Shown: piece by piece, positions 22,412-35,596 of the stretch
Numbering within the stretch: the stretch's first letter is position 1
Layout of the letters: each line of letters opens with the position of its first letter
Assembly (NCBI GenBank): GCA_964035545.1
Contig: OZ037769.1
Span: 13,072,633 to 13,136,632 of the forward strand
Length of the DNA stretch: 64,000 nucleotides
Source: Bugula neritina
Lineage: Eukaryota; Bryozoa; Gymnolaemata; Cheilostomatida; Bugulidae
Reading direction: 5' to 3'
Translations under genes and position numbers: made by a program
The notes under the pieces: model-generated
Seen by the model: only the letters and a program-made list of their open reading frames with translations
Databases searched by the model: none
Told to the model about the DNA's origin: nothing

Positions 22412-25400
22412 TTATTGCTCATAGGCAAGGTTAGAGTTGCCTGCCGACAGTTTAACACACTTGATGTTATTATTGGAAGAAAACGAAGTTTCCTGACTTG
22501 TCTTCAACTTGTCTTTGTTGATAATTTCTGCTAGCCTTGTTTCTATACACTGGGCTGTGAGGCGGACAGCGCCATCTTCTTCCCACCCGTCTTTTATGGT
22601 AGATATCAGCTCGGCCATATCCTATAAATGCACAAAGTAACAGCATGATACAGCTGACCGTTTTGTGACAAAATGAATGCCAAAAGCAATTAATATAATG
22701 ATTTGACAAGGAATGCTTATTTTTAGCAGATAAGTTATTTACTATGCGTTTTGTATCAATGTGAAGGTGATTGTAAAATGATTAACTTCTGGGTGAGTTG
22801 TTTTGTTATCCATTTGATAGATTACTTTGCCCAAAATAGTCATGGAAAATGGACATATCATTGCCACCAGTGCAACACATAACTCCACGTTTCTGTAAAA
22901 CAGCAAACCCAATAACAAGAAACTACATTTGCTGAGTTTCACAAATTAGTCGCCTTGTTTTTATACCTAGCAAACAAGTTTAGTAATACAAGAACCTGTG
23001 AATATACTAAAACTTATCACAATGCAGCAATAATATTCAATAAAGCAGATGGACACATAGAAGTTTGGATATACATAGAGCAGATTGATCTTCAAGATGA
23101 CAGCCCTGTGGAAACCTAACTGACACAATAACAGAGGTGATACCTAACTGACACAATAACAGAGGTGATACATAACTGACACAATAACAGAGGTGATACC
23201 TAACTGACACAATAACAGAGGTGATAGCTAATTGACACAATAACAGAGGTGATACCTAACTGACACAATAACAGAGGTGATACAAAACTGACACAATAAC
23301 TGAGGTGATACCTAACTGACACAATAACCGAGGTGATACCTAACTGACACAATAACAAAGGTGATACCTAACTGACACAATAACAGAGGTGATAGCTAAC
23401 TGACACAATAACAGAGGTGATAGCTAACTGACACAATAACAGAGGTGATAGCTAACTGACACAATAACAGAGGTGATACCTAACTGACACAATAACAGAG
23501 GTGATAGCTAACTGACACAATAACAGAGGTGATACCTAACTGACACAATAACAGAGGTGATACCTAACTGACACAATAACAGAGGTGATAGCTAACTGAC
23601 ACAATAACAGAGGTGATACCTAACTGACACAATAACAGAGGTGATACCTAACTGACACAATAACAGAGGTGATACCTAACTGACACAATAACAGAGGTGA
23701 TACCTAACTGACAGCTTTACGAATATACGATTCTACATCACGGTAAAATGCATCACTGAACCTAATCTGACTCGCTGTATTAATAGACACACAAGAACTC
23801 AATAACTTCAGATACTCCCGGAGAAAGATTGAAAGATTTACAGTAAATAAAACACAGGTGGGGGTAGTGGCACTGCTTGTTTAGTGAATGATGGGCTTTC
23901 TTATGCCATGTTCATACTAGTGCTAATAGTGTGTTCACACTAGAGCTAAAAGTGAGCATTTATTGAGTGAAAATTTTTTCTTGATATCTTTTCAGCTGTT
24001 CACAATACAAGTGGACCAATGCATGGGATATTGTGAGAAATGCTTGCAATCTGCATGTCCAAAGTCCAAACGCATACCTAAAAACATGCAGTGGTCTAAA
24101 ATCATGTGATGCAACTGATTTTAGCTGCAGAATAAATTCTTTCTAATAGCAGTTAGACAGGCTGTAGAAGTGAGATATTTTGGTAGGAGTGTTGAGAGAA
24201 ACTACATTCAAAAATCTAATTTGTGTTTAACTGAACTTTGTTTCCATCAACAGCTTATAATACAACCAGAGTAACAAAGCAGGTCAGTAAGGAGTTGAAG
24301 GTGCAGGGAAATCACAGCAGACCAGAGTAAGAGTGCAGCTTCACTATACGCCATGTGACAACAGTTAGAATGTTGGTGTAAACAGACAGGGTGGTCTTTC
24401 TATTTTTTATTATAATTCAAACTGAAAATAATTTTAAATGAATGTAACTTTACTTTAAACTTCATATTATTTTAGCCAGTGTGACTTTTCACCCAAACTC
24501 AAAAAAGATACTAAAATAGCAAAATTATTTTTCCATTTATCAAATCATCAGCACCAACCATATGCTATGTGATTATAGAGAATAACTATCATAATTACGC
24601 TTACAGGATCAGTGTGGCTGGCAAACTGTGGCCTATAACCTCTGGTGCATACGGCACTACACATCTCCTTCATTGTGGGATTTTCTTTCACATGCTCGAA
24701 GTATGGTGGTTTGTATTCATCATAGGCTACAACAGAGATGTTGACAAAGATCAAATAGAAATCATCTATATGCAGCTCTCAGTTGGGGGTGACTGAGTGC
24801 AGTAGTTTGGGGTCTGGAGTATGGAGTTGGAGGTTCAAATATCCAACCTAAACCCTCAACTCTAAACTTAAACCTTAAACTACTGCACTCAGTCACCCCC
24901 AACTCGGAGCTGTTTATAGAAAGATTTGCTCAAATATACTTGGAACAAATTATTTATACTATATGAAATGTTTAGGGTCCAAATATATAAATGAAACATA
25001 GCATATACTGTATATATAGTATATAATAAAAAATTGAGGATATTTAAAAATGCTGTTCGTACATGTGTAGGAGCAAGTTGAACTCACACGCTGATGTAAT
25101 ACTTGGGGGCTGAAAATATGAAAAAAACTCACGGGACTTGCTGAGTTCGTATCGAGAGAAGATTTCCCAAAGAACGAGTGATGCGGAGTAGATGTCGGTT
25201 TGGAGGACAGCCTCCCTGGTGTACGCGATCTGACCGTTGAGAATCTCTGGAGCCATGTACCTCACAGTACCAACCTGCAGTAATCAGATGTGTGGTGTGA
25301 TAAGGTGTAATACTGTAGCCATTAAATACACCACTGGTCACAACTGTATCGACAAATTTATTAATTGAGGCAGGTGCACAGTAATGGAGAAATTGAGAAA

Positions 25401-28400
25401 AGCCTGTGTTCTAGATTGAAAATGCAGCAAAAGAAGTTATGTTCTCTCAAAAATGTCAACCTACACTCCAAACCAAAACTCAATAATAAAATTAAAGAGC
25501 TTAGGCTATCTCAATTTCTCCAATACTGCTCCTAAATGGGTTAATTTTTCAACTCAACTTTCTAAGGACAGATTTTATGCTTATGCCTAGACAAAGGTTT
25601 TGAATACCAGAGAACCAAAATAACCACACATAGCAATAAAATGAGGTTTAGAATCTCCTTATAACAAGACATGGTGAGCATGGAGAGATCTTGGCCAAGT
25701 TCCAGATGTCTTCCAGACGACTATTCCATGCTCAGCAGCTTAGAGAGTGAAAAGCAAGCCCTAGATGATATAATTGGTTTAAAATTGTTGGCATTTCCTG
25801 TTTTAAACTACGAATTGAATACTTTTCCAAAAAGATGCACCAGAAGTCACTCAGTTCAATACATCACAGAGCAGAGGTCAACGACCTGGCAGAGAGCCCT
25901 AGTGGTCAGTCTGGTGGGCAGACGGTAATAAAATGATGACATCACCCGATGGGACCATAAACTATGGATTCAACTGCCAAGAAACTAGATATTGAAACAA
26001 ATGATGTCTTTCAAAACATCATATGTTATGATAACTGGACAGGTTCAATTGTTACGGAATGTGAACATGTCTATCCTTTTCTTCCACCAGCTATAAAGTT
26101 GCGTTTATACCTTTGCAGAGAAAAGTTCCAAGTTTCAGTTAAAAACCCCTTTATAGTCAAACTGAAAATCGTTGAAATCATATTGACGCGGAAGCTTACT
26201 TTCTAAAAGTGAAATCTGACTCCCCTAATCGCTAATTGATGCCATTTAAAAGTTGACAGCATAAAACTGTTAATTGAGAAAGTGTAGGCGATATAATTAA
26301 CATATAAGTGCGTCATCTAATCGCCAAAGTCAATTAAAATATATCGATATTTACAAGGAGTTATTACTCCTTTTGAGTATGATTCTGAACTCGCCGATTA
26401 AGTTATCACAGTACAACAATTTTTTCGAGGGGCTTTTACAACGCAATGCAACTCGGAGAAAATTCAACTTGGCCAAATTGAATTTCTGACTGAAAGTCGT
26501 GAAGGTATAAACGCAACTTAAGTGTCGCTGGAAAAACATGGCTACAAACCAAAACACTCTACGACATTAGAGAAGTAGCTGCCAACATTACCTTCAGTTT
26601 AAACAACTACATTACTAAATTATACTTAGATGATATGCTAAAAGTTATGTTACCTTCTTTGGGCACCATCAAATCAGGCTTGATTGGGGAACATAATAAG
26701 GAAATATGAAATGTCTTTTCGGATATGAATCATAAAAGAAGTTGCATTAGAAAGGAAGAGGAAAGAAATGCTGTTTTCCAAATAAGCAGTAAATTTTCAC
26801 TGCATCAAAGTAAGCTAGGCTACTAGAAAATGTCTGAACAGTCAACAAGATCTAATTTCTGAAAATACAAAGCAATATATGTCGTTTTTTCAAATATTAA
26901 AAGATTCTGGATGGTGTGACTTTTGGTTACAAAGGTTCCTTTTTCATCAAGAAATAAAATTACAAAACTTTCTGAACTGAGAGGAAATGGAAGATTAAAG
27001 CCATTTTTAGGCAAGAATGCAACTATAATATTTTTATGTAGCATATGATCTGTCAACATTAAATATTACCAATTTAAAGCTACCAATAAGCATTTTAAGG
27101 AGGGTTTGTGTATACATATGGTATTACTTTGGTTTGATATAATAATAACACAATTAAATCTTTGCCAAGTATAGCCATATCTCAATATTTGTGCAAGCTA
27201 CTAGAAACTACACAGCTTATAGTTTCTGGCACAGTGGGAGGTGTTTATGTCTCCAGACCACCCAGTGAGTGTGCCAGACCACACAGGTAGAGAGTGGAGG
27301 AGATGCCACACACATACAGTCACCTGATCCCTTCTGACAGGGTGACACTGGTGACCTGCCAAATCCACAGGATACGACAACAAGGCCAGGAAACTGCATA
27401 ATTATTCTAAGCTTTAACATAACAGCACAACTTAAACTGTGTACATATTAATAATATGTTGTCATATTATATGGAGTGAAATAGCAACAGCCTTATGAGG
27501 AAGGTCTGTTTGCAATAGAGCATGGTGTAATACAGTATAGTTGTGTAATACAGTATAGAACACAACACAGTGGTGTAGAATAGTATAGCAGTGTAATATA
27601 GTATAATATACAACACAGTAGTGTAATACAGTATAGTGGTGTAATATAGTATAGTACACTGCACAGTATTGTAATATAGCATAATATACAACACAGTAGT
27701 GTAATATATTATAGTATAATAGATAATACAGTGGTGTAATATAGTATAATATATATTACACAGTAGTTGAAAACAGCAAAGTACACAATATAGCAAGAGT
27801 AAGGGTAGAAAATTGTTGCAGTCCCAAATCCTTAAGAAGGTGATTCTTCTCCATATATTTGATAAACGTTTAATATAAATGAACTTTCATGAAAACCGTT
27901 TTTTTGGCAAATTATTGTGTTTTATAGGAAAAGAAGCCATTAAGAATAATATATCTGGAACTAGTTCATCTGATAGCTGCTGTAAATGACTGACATGGCT
28001 GTTCTATACTACTCAGCTAGAATGCTATTTACACTGTACTTCAAATCTAGACACGATCTATTCCACCTTATTCTATTCTACACTACTCTATTCTATTCCA
28101 CTCTACTCTACTCACCCGAGATTTAGGATCTATCTCAAGTTTAGTAGCAGGTATTATCTGGGCTAAATTGAAATCAGCAATTTTGGCCGATAAGTTGTCG
28201 TCTAAAAAGCATAATGCATTTGGGTGAAACTCATGTAAATACAGCTACAGTTCAATTACAAATGTTAAGCCAGGCATAAAAATAAAATGAAATAAAACAA
28301 AAAGCTTTAGCGAAATTTTAATCTATTGATCAACAAAGATGCATTATTGTATTAGGAAAAAACTGATTTCAACAACTTTTTATTAGCAAGCAAGCGTTAG

Positions 28401-31400
28401 CTAAACATAAGAAGGAGTGAGCAAGGTATCTGGCGGGTGTAAGTGAAGATTGAGCAAAATGTCATAGAAATATCGTCTAGGGGTCAGTAAAAAGAGATGA
28501 GATGTTAGCATTGCGTCAGAAAAGACTGAACTAAGAGTCAGTAAGGTGTCACCGGGTGTCAGTGTCAAGTCGCATTAGTTAGTACTAAGATTGGAGAAAA
28601 GTGGCAAATAGGTAACCCATGTGTTACTATGGTGTTTAATAAATTAAATGCTAATGAAAAGCTGATTAAATTAGGTGTCAGCATGGTGTCAACTAAGTGC
28701 TAGCAAAGTGTTGATCAACTGTCAGCAAGGTGTCAGCAAAGTGTTTAATAAATGCCAGCAAGGTATCAACTAAGTATTAGCAAGGTGTAAACTGTGTGTT
28801 AGCAAGGTATCAGAGACGTGCTTAATAAGTGTCAGCAAGTTAGGGTTATAATTAAATAGATGGTTATTATCAGCTGAGAGCTACGTTGTGGTGATACAAA
28901 CCTAGAAGAACGTTCATGCTCTTTATGTCCCGATGAGCTATGGGGTACTTCATCAAGCCCTTAGGCAAACACACGGAACTGTGCAGATGAGCGACACCTC
29001 TCATGAAACTGTGCATTATGGAAAGCATTTCCTGCCAGCTCACTCTGTTCTCTACAATACAGTACACGAATATAGGGCACAATGTTAAGTAAGTTACAGC
29101 AGAAGAAAGATGGCCGACAAACCTGCAGACGGATGGATTGGCAAAGCCTGCATTATTTAACTCTACAGGATCTAAAAAAGTCGACGCTTATATAACTTTA
29201 AAATTTTTGTAAATTCTTGTGTGGTCTAAACATGCAGTGGTGTACTTTAAATAAAACCCAGCAGATGACAAACATGCAAAACATGAAGCCTCCAAGTGAA
29301 TATGTCTTTCAAATAGAAGAATGCGAAAGTTTGAATACAATATGCATCTCTCAACAACCGCAGTTGGGAGACAAAAAATTCCCCTTCCATTAGAATATTT
29401 CTAAATTATATTAGACCGGAAATATCAAAAATTAGAACTTGAAGTAAAAGTAGGACTATTTGCTTGGACTGTTGCCAAAAATTTTTATTTTAACCAGAAA
29501 ATACACTTTTTCCAAGAATTGGGGCATATGTGATGTTTTACCTCTGTAAGCCTATGAGGCAAATGTGATGATTTTAAATTTTCCTTCAAATTGGATAATA
29601 ATTAACCAGAATATATCATACTTGAGCACCAAGAAAAAAACTAAGACCTTGAAAGATTATGAGCTCCACTACATTATCTACTAGAGAATGCATTATTACC
29701 ACAGTTAGAAAACTTTTTTGTTTGAGTCCGATGTGTTGAACCAAACAACCAACAAACAATATTGAATTATTTGGAGATTAAATGATAAATTTTAATACAA
29801 AATATCTTGCTATAAAGACATGCTACAAATAGAGAGTCACCTTTAAGATAAGCATGAAGAGAGCCTTTGGGGTGGAAGTTCAGCAGAAGGAAGAGTTGAG
29901 AGCTCTGTTCCATGGCTCCCAGGTACAAGAGTATGCTCTCATGACGCATGCCGGGCTGAAGGTAGATAGTCTTCTCATCCAGCCAACGAGCCCTATACTC
30001 AGACTTGTACACTTTCACTACACATCTCTGTCCCTTGAAATACTCCTCCAGCAGGTAAAGCTTTCCAAATCTACCTGCAGAGAAGGTGTAAGATGCTGTG
30101 TTTTAGCCAAGTGAGGGTGGTTAGTGGATATTTCATCAGCTTACTTATCAGAGATTGTGTCTGAAGTCAAACTCAGTACTAATAACTAACTAAAGCAATA
30201 TGAAAAACTTTGCTTAATAAGTTACTAGTGGGTAATAGTCTATAGTAGTGAATTAGTGATTAGTTACTAGTGAGTAATAGGATATAGTAGTGAATTAGTG
30301 ATTAGTTACTAGTGAGTAATAGGATATAGTAGTGAATTAGTGAACAGTTACTAGTGAGTAATAGTATATAGTAGTAAATTAGTGATTAGTTACTAGTGAG
30401 TAATAGTATATAGTAGTGAATTAGTGATTGGTTACTAGTGAGTAATAGTATATAGTAGTGAATTAGTGATTAGTTACTAGTAGTCCCACCAGAAACAATC
30501 CAACAACTAAGAGTATTAATAACACTGATTGATAGTTACCGTGACAAAGTAGAGTCTGGTTGCCGAGATCGAGTAGCGTGTTGAGATCATTGTCATTATA
30601 GGAGGAGTTGCTGTAACCACTACTGTTTGTCCCGCTGTTAGCGCTGGTAGACAATTCTCGTTCAGAATCTTGAAACTTGGAAGAACTAACTCTCTTACAG
30701 CAGACGGTTCCCTTTTGATAGAGCAAACACAGGACGACCATTGCAAGGACCAAAAGAGCTATTATCGCAGACAGTATCGGTACAATATGAATCTCTACAA
30801 AAAGATACAAGTGACCTCTACATGTATGTTGAAAGAGAAGATAGCATCAATACAAATTAGAAATAAAAATTTTACACTTATCTCGATGACAGAAATTTCA
30901 ATTTGATATGCCACGTTCTTATGTTGAATGATTAAGTGAAAGTTCCTTGCATAATAATTTTGCAAAAAACTTCACATATTGGGTTTCAAACTGCAGACCT
31001 CTGGCTTGGAAGCTAGCGAGCTAATCACTACACCATGGAACAACTGCATCAGTAGTACAGCCTATGTTTGCATCAAAACAATGCAGTGATTAGGAATTAA
31101 CTAAAGTAAGAAAAATTAGCCATATTGTGTAGTGGGTATGACCAAATTATTTGTTTCAATATATTTCTCAACAGTTATTCTCTCCTAGTGTTCTTCAAAT
31201 GTTAATTGAGCACACAGAGGTAATGCCTATTAAAGTTGTTTTGCTCATCTACTTGTTTTATAAAGCAATAAAGAGTCAGCGTGGTAAGTTTGGTCTGGCA
31301 GCGTTTAAAAGTAATAATAACAATACAAAGGATACACAGCTGCGATACCAACACAAGGACTGTTTGTTATTGCAGGACTCGTTAAATAAAGGTATAAAGT

Positions 31401-33438
31401 GTAACCACAGTTTACAGATATTCATGAAATCTCCGAGTTCATTAGATGAAAAACACATGGATAGCCCAAGATCTGACACAAATAAACAGTACTAAGGCAA
31501 GAAACTCTGCTAAACTAAGTTTTGATTATCACCTTGCCAACAACAAGCTTTCATAAACAGCAATGAAATTTAGTAAAGTGTTTGGTGTGAAAACAGGGCA
31601 TAGCACACTTGGCGCTTGGAGAGTTGCCAAAAACTGATTAAATCATACAAAGATCTGGCCAAGACAAAGATTAAGATGGCAAGATCGCATTCAGTAATAT
31701 TTTAGCAACTTGATCGAAGCTTTACTAGAAGTAAAACTAAAGTAAGTAGAGCGATAAAATTTTTATTCCAATTAGTACAAAGAAATTAGAAAGCTGTTAA
31801 AATGAAATTGTAGCTTATGACAAAAAAGGCAACAGACCTTTAAATTTTGAATTAGCATCCGTAAGAAAAGCAGCCGTGGTTGTCATAGTAACAAGAGGAG
31901 GCGTGGTGGATCCAGATCCAGGAGTGACAGACTGCAGTTGACTGGTTGGATGATGTATGCTGTTTAGAAAGGTTTCGTTGTAGAAGTTATTACAGATGGA
32001 ACCTTTGCAGTGGCAATATGTGTAGTGGTAAGGGGTATCAGGGGTGAACAAATCAGCATTCGTCTCGTTGTTGACAAAGAAATTGCCAGTGGAATGAGTG
32101 CAGTTGTTGAGAACACTTCCAGCTGGCGGGCTGTAGCATTCGGCGGCCATCTGAATCAAGAGATAATCATCACTGCATATACAAAATGTATACCATCAAG
32201 AGAGCATAACTCGAATGTACTAAAAAAGGCCTTTGTCGAGTTTGAACCCATGACTTGGTGCATACTAGGCCAAACACTCTAACCCTTAGATCACGGCTGC
32301 TCCCTTATAGTTGTACTATAAAGCCAGTATGAAACAAAACACAAGAAGATGCACACACGTGACCAGAACAATGGTAACATCTGATAGATGTCTTTATATA
32401 TGCAGTTCTGATGAATGAAACATTTGGTATCCACTGTACACAAAAACATTGATTGTCATAGTAACTTAGCAGTGCGTAACCTACCACCCCTCTTTGCCAG
32501 TTTGCCAAGGGTCCTGCCAACTTAGCCCACTCTTCACTTCTGCCAAATCTCAACAGACAGTACGGTTGTTCACATGAGACAAGTTGTCCATTGCATTCGA
32601 GGAGTTGTTCTTTAGGGATATTACTGCGTCGCATGGCATTGCGGCAATTCTTCCAATTGTACTCGAAACAGAGCCCTTTGTGCTCTACAGGGCTCTGCGT
32701 AGAACCAGTAGGTGACGGAGATTTAGAGTAGGAGTTTGGTGGTGTCCATCCATTATCGAGACAAAGTGTAGACAGACTTTGACTAGAGGAAGCAGTAGAA
32801 GTAGACGGAGTAGAAGTGGTGGTAGCTGATGGCATCTCAGGTGAGGTGCTACTTTCTGTACTCAGACTTTCAGAAACAAACTGTGATGTTGCATTCTGGT
32901 CCACAGCATTCACAGGGCACCAGCCGACTTGCAGCAGGACTAAAGAATATTGAAGTCAAATCTGAGAAGAGGTGGCATGTAACTAATAGCAACAGGAAAC
33001 TATCCAGTAGCAACAGAGCATACATAAGATTAGCCAATGTCAACAAAGCACACATTATGTATTTATATATAGCTATAGTTATAAAGCTTGTACAGTGCCA
33101 TGTCTAGTTAGCTATAACTGGCCAATCATTATAGAATACAAAACCAACACACAAACCCAAAAGGATTTTCCAATTTTGAGAGTTTTCGAGACATTTGTTT
33201 ACTAATTAACATACAACTGGTTTATTGTAGTTTAGAGGTCACTGGTGCTTCATTGGTGTACTAGAATTGTTGAACCAATTTTAAGATCAGTAGAAACTTT
33301 GTGAGTGAAAAATTGAAACAAACCAGTTACAACTGTGGAGATGGAATGGATCTGATTCATAGATACAGGTAAAAAAAAGAAGAATAGGACAGGGATTATT
33401 CACTTACCTGCGGAGATTACCAACCAAGAAACTATCAT
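22412..33438 (-). CDS. Type II TGF-beta-superfamily receptor serine/threonine kinase (activin/BMP type II-like), 10 coding exons, 665 aa
   Basis: This is a membrane receptor kinase expected to bind TGF-beta/activin/BMP ligands and phosphorylate type I receptors. Exons from 5': 33438-33408, 32939-32485, 32150-31838, 30794-30540, 30074-29841, 29051-28902, 28201-28116, 25274-25133, 24726-24605 and 22621-22412. All junctions are GT-AG with agreeing phases. The signal peptide starts MIVSWLVISAVLLQVGW. A Ser/Thr-rich stretch comes next, then a ten-cysteine type II ectodomain (CFEYNWKNC ... CHCKGSICN) and one membrane helix near 270-293. The kinase follows: glycine loop GRFGKL at 352, catalytic Lys372 (VVKVYK), HRDIKSMN (469-476), VGTVRYMAPE (509-518) and DGWEEDGAVRLTAQC. 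The DFG motif reads DFN (489-491). The C-terminal tail is short. It may be the ACVR2 or the BMPR2 type; NWKNC-type features do not settle which. Confidence 0.92.
23105..23712. repeat. 28-bp minisatellite in the receptor gene's last intron (about 22 units)
   Basis: The unit is TAACTGACACAATAACAG followed by AGGTGATACC, highly uniform, with ACC/AGC as the main variant. It lies between exons 24726-24605 and 22621-22412. Confidence 0.95.
24773..24912. mobile_element. Foldback MITE, family A, second copy
   Basis: A 140-bp inverted repeat with the same ends as 275-411: CAGCTCTCAGTTGGGGGTGA, and the complement CAGCTCCGAGTTGGGGGTGA at the right end. It sits in the receptor intron, 46 bases upstream (transcript sense) of the acceptor of exon 24726-24605. 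Confidence 0.8.
25371..25535. mobile_element. Foldback MITE, family B, second copy
   Basis: The left end CAGTAATGGAGAAATTGAGA matches the reverse complement of the right end TCTCAATTTCTCCAATACTG. It lies in the receptor intron upstream of exon 25274-25133. Confidence 0.75.
26096..26523 (-). mobile_element. Non-autonomous DNA transposon, family C, copy 2
   Basis: A ~428-bp inverted copy of the element at 16699-17159. The ends are AAGTTGCGTTTATACCT and AGGTATAAACGCAACTT. Internal landmarks are shared, such as ACAAGGAGTTATTACTCCTT, itself a short palindrome. It lies in a receptor-gene intron. Confidence 0.8.
27510..27780. repeat. Degenerate GTGTAATATAGTATA satellite in receptor intron
   Basis: Irregular tandem units of the type GTGTAATACAGTATAG interspersed with ACACAACACAGTA lie between exons 28201-28116 and 25274-25133. 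Minus-strand open frames here (Tyr/Thr/Leu-rich) are artefacts. Confidence 0.75.
28670..28840. repeat. Degenerate GTGTCAGCAAGGT repeats in receptor intron
   Basis: About ten imperfect units of the form AAGGTGTCAGCAA or CTAAGTGTTAGCAA lie just downstream (transcript sense) of exon 29051-28902. Confidence 0.65.
30215..30482. repeat. 42-bp minisatellite in receptor intron (about 6 units)
   Basis: Units contain TTAGTGATTAGTTACTAGTG and then AGTAATAGTATATAGTAGTG. The array stops about 60 bases from the donor of exon 30794-30540. Confidence 0.9.
30980..31043 (-). repeat. tRNA-like repeat head, family T2
   Basis: On the minus strand it has CATGGTGTAGTGATTAGC (box-A-like) and CAGAGGTCTGCAGTTTGAAA (box-B region), like the copies at 9660-9735, 53995-54055 and 54222-54285. 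It lies in a receptor intron. Confidence 0.5.
32234..32303 (-). repeat. SINE head, family T1 (truncated)
   Basis: On the minus strand: GGGAGCAGCCGTGATCTAAG, then GGTTAGAGTGTTTGG, then GTCATGGGTTCAAACTC. It matches the head of the SINE at 55803-56025 and lies in the intron between the two ectodomain exons. Confidence 0.6.
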
Positions 33439-34529
33439 TTCTTTGACTCTCAGACACCAGGAAATTTCCAACCATTAATTAGGATCTAGATAAGTTGTAA
33501 TGTATACTATATAGACAATCATTCATCAGGGTATACTTATTATACTTATTACTCTGTAATGTATCATACACATCTAAAAGGTTTAGAAATAAATTTATCA
33601 ATTTGAAACTAAACCTTCTCTAGAGACTAGCAGTCTGTTGCTGGAAGTAGGTCTTCCAGTGACTAGAATAATTAAAGATAAGAAATACTAAATAAACTTC
33701 AAAAAATTTGTTGCACGATATAGAATAAACTAAGTTCAGGCCAAGCAGAATACAAACGAGGAGGTGTAAATCAGTTCCACTCAACTCTGTATTATACTCT
33801 ACTGTCATAAAGCCAAGCTAACAAAATATATTGATATTCTTTCATTGATTCACAGCTGTCAATAAGAAATATCGGTTCAAACTTTACAACTGACACATGT
33901 AAGAGTTTCGGATTGAGAGATGAGCCCTGAAAGTGAAGTGTGCCCCTCTGCATGCCTCTCTACTAGTACTACTACTAGAGTTAATACTATTATAATAATT
34001 ATTTATTAATAATAAAAATAACTTACACAAGTAACTGCGAGAAGGCTTAGTCACACGTTATAAAAACACGTCAAAGCCAAAACGCATGAAGCTGAGGTAA
34101 TCCAAAGGATCAAGTTCAAGTTGACTCTGAGAATGAGGAGCGAAAGCAATGACCCAGACTGGGACTGCAACTCTAACTCAAACTGTGAGCTAAAGAGTTG
34201 ATAGGGTGTTAATTCACGTTATTTCTATAAAGTTGAAATACAAAAGATTCACAACATAACCCTTAAGTAAAACACTTGCTGTTGCTACGGTTTTCAAAAT
34301 GAATATAACCAGCAAAAAACTGTGTTTTCTGTTAATAAGTGTTGACATGCTGCCGACTTTTGTTTTCTTTGCAGAGTTCTGTCCTACTATCACGCCCAGT
34401 ATTCCTTGACCTTGGCTTGTAACCTTTGAAGATTTCGTGCTCAGCGAACCTTAACAGCGTGCTAAGTAAGACACTTGTACAAACAACATGCTCAACAAAG
34501 GAACCTGGTGTTTAGCGTTAAACTTTATT

Positions 34530-34562
34530 TGCGTTTGGGCGGTATAAAAGAACGCCCGTGGG
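34530..34562 (+). promoter_or_regulatory. Orphan core-promoter-like motif
   Basis: GGGCGGTATAAAAGAACGCCC forms a short hairpin-capable arrangement (GGGCG/CGCCC) around a strong TATAAAAG, in otherwise AT-rich sequence. No gene can be assigned to it. Confidence 0.25.
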
Positions 34563-35596
34563 AGTACGCTATAAGCTAATCTCCACCAAGGTCTTCCTAA
34601 TCAAGGTTTGAAATGCACCTGATCAGTAATCTCACTTCAGTATAAGCATTTTCGTTACGATTATTAATATTATAATTATCAGCATAAACTGCAACTCAAC
34701 CGGTATTATCAACGCTCTACACTCACATTGTAACGCTTTAATGACTTCAAATAAAATTGAAGTGCCTTTTATTGTTAATTACTAAGCAGAGATGGAAATA
34801 ACGCACTTGTTCTTACTCTTAGTCTTACTCTTAGTCTCAGTCTTACAGTTAGTGTTACTCATACTCATGACTACTCATAGTCTTACAGTTACTGTTAGTG
34901 TTACTCTAACTCTTACTCTTGTTTCTTAGATGTACTGATCAGTGATGGTCTTACCAGTTCTGAGTTAGTGTTACGGTTTATTTTATAGTATTAATAACTA
35001 AGAACTATAGGGTAACTTATAGTTACACTTATACTTATAGTATACTTATACTTATAGTTATAGTTATAGTAATTGTAAATGTCATGGAAATTATAGACTA
35101 TAGAGTATAGTCATAGAAATAGTATTAGTTATACTTGTAGTAACACTACATTGTGATTGACTTTCACTTCTAGTGACATATTCATCAAAATGATATTGAT
35201 AATCATAATAAATTGATTCCAGTCATAATGATTAACTTTAGGTTTAACTTTAAAGTTAATGTAGATGATCATGATGATGATGATCATGAATACCTATTGA
35301 TATTCCTATTGATAATAATAATTATTAATTGTACTTATACCTATAGTCATCATCATTATGGTTGTTTTGATGATTGTTTGAAAATCATAATCACTCTAAG
35401 TTTATGATAATCATAATGTAAAGGTTATCATATTTCTAAAAAAAATTCAACATCAGAATAATAATATTAAATTTAATGATAATGGTTATCGTAACCAATT
35501 ACAGTTAAGATGATCATAATTATTATATCATAATCAATAACAATTGATTTCATATTTAATTTTATTACAATCATTATGATTAGCTATAGAGTGCAT

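Noticed and set aside
22742-22942. Open frame between the last two receptor exons as an extra kinase exon
   Set aside because: Joining 24605 directly to 22621 is in phase and restores the conserved end of the kinase domain. The intervening frame has no kinase motif.
23105-23712. Regular 28-bp repeats resembling a CRISPR array
   Set aside because: There are no distinct spacers. Units are head-to-tail in an intron of an animal gene, so this is a minisatellite.
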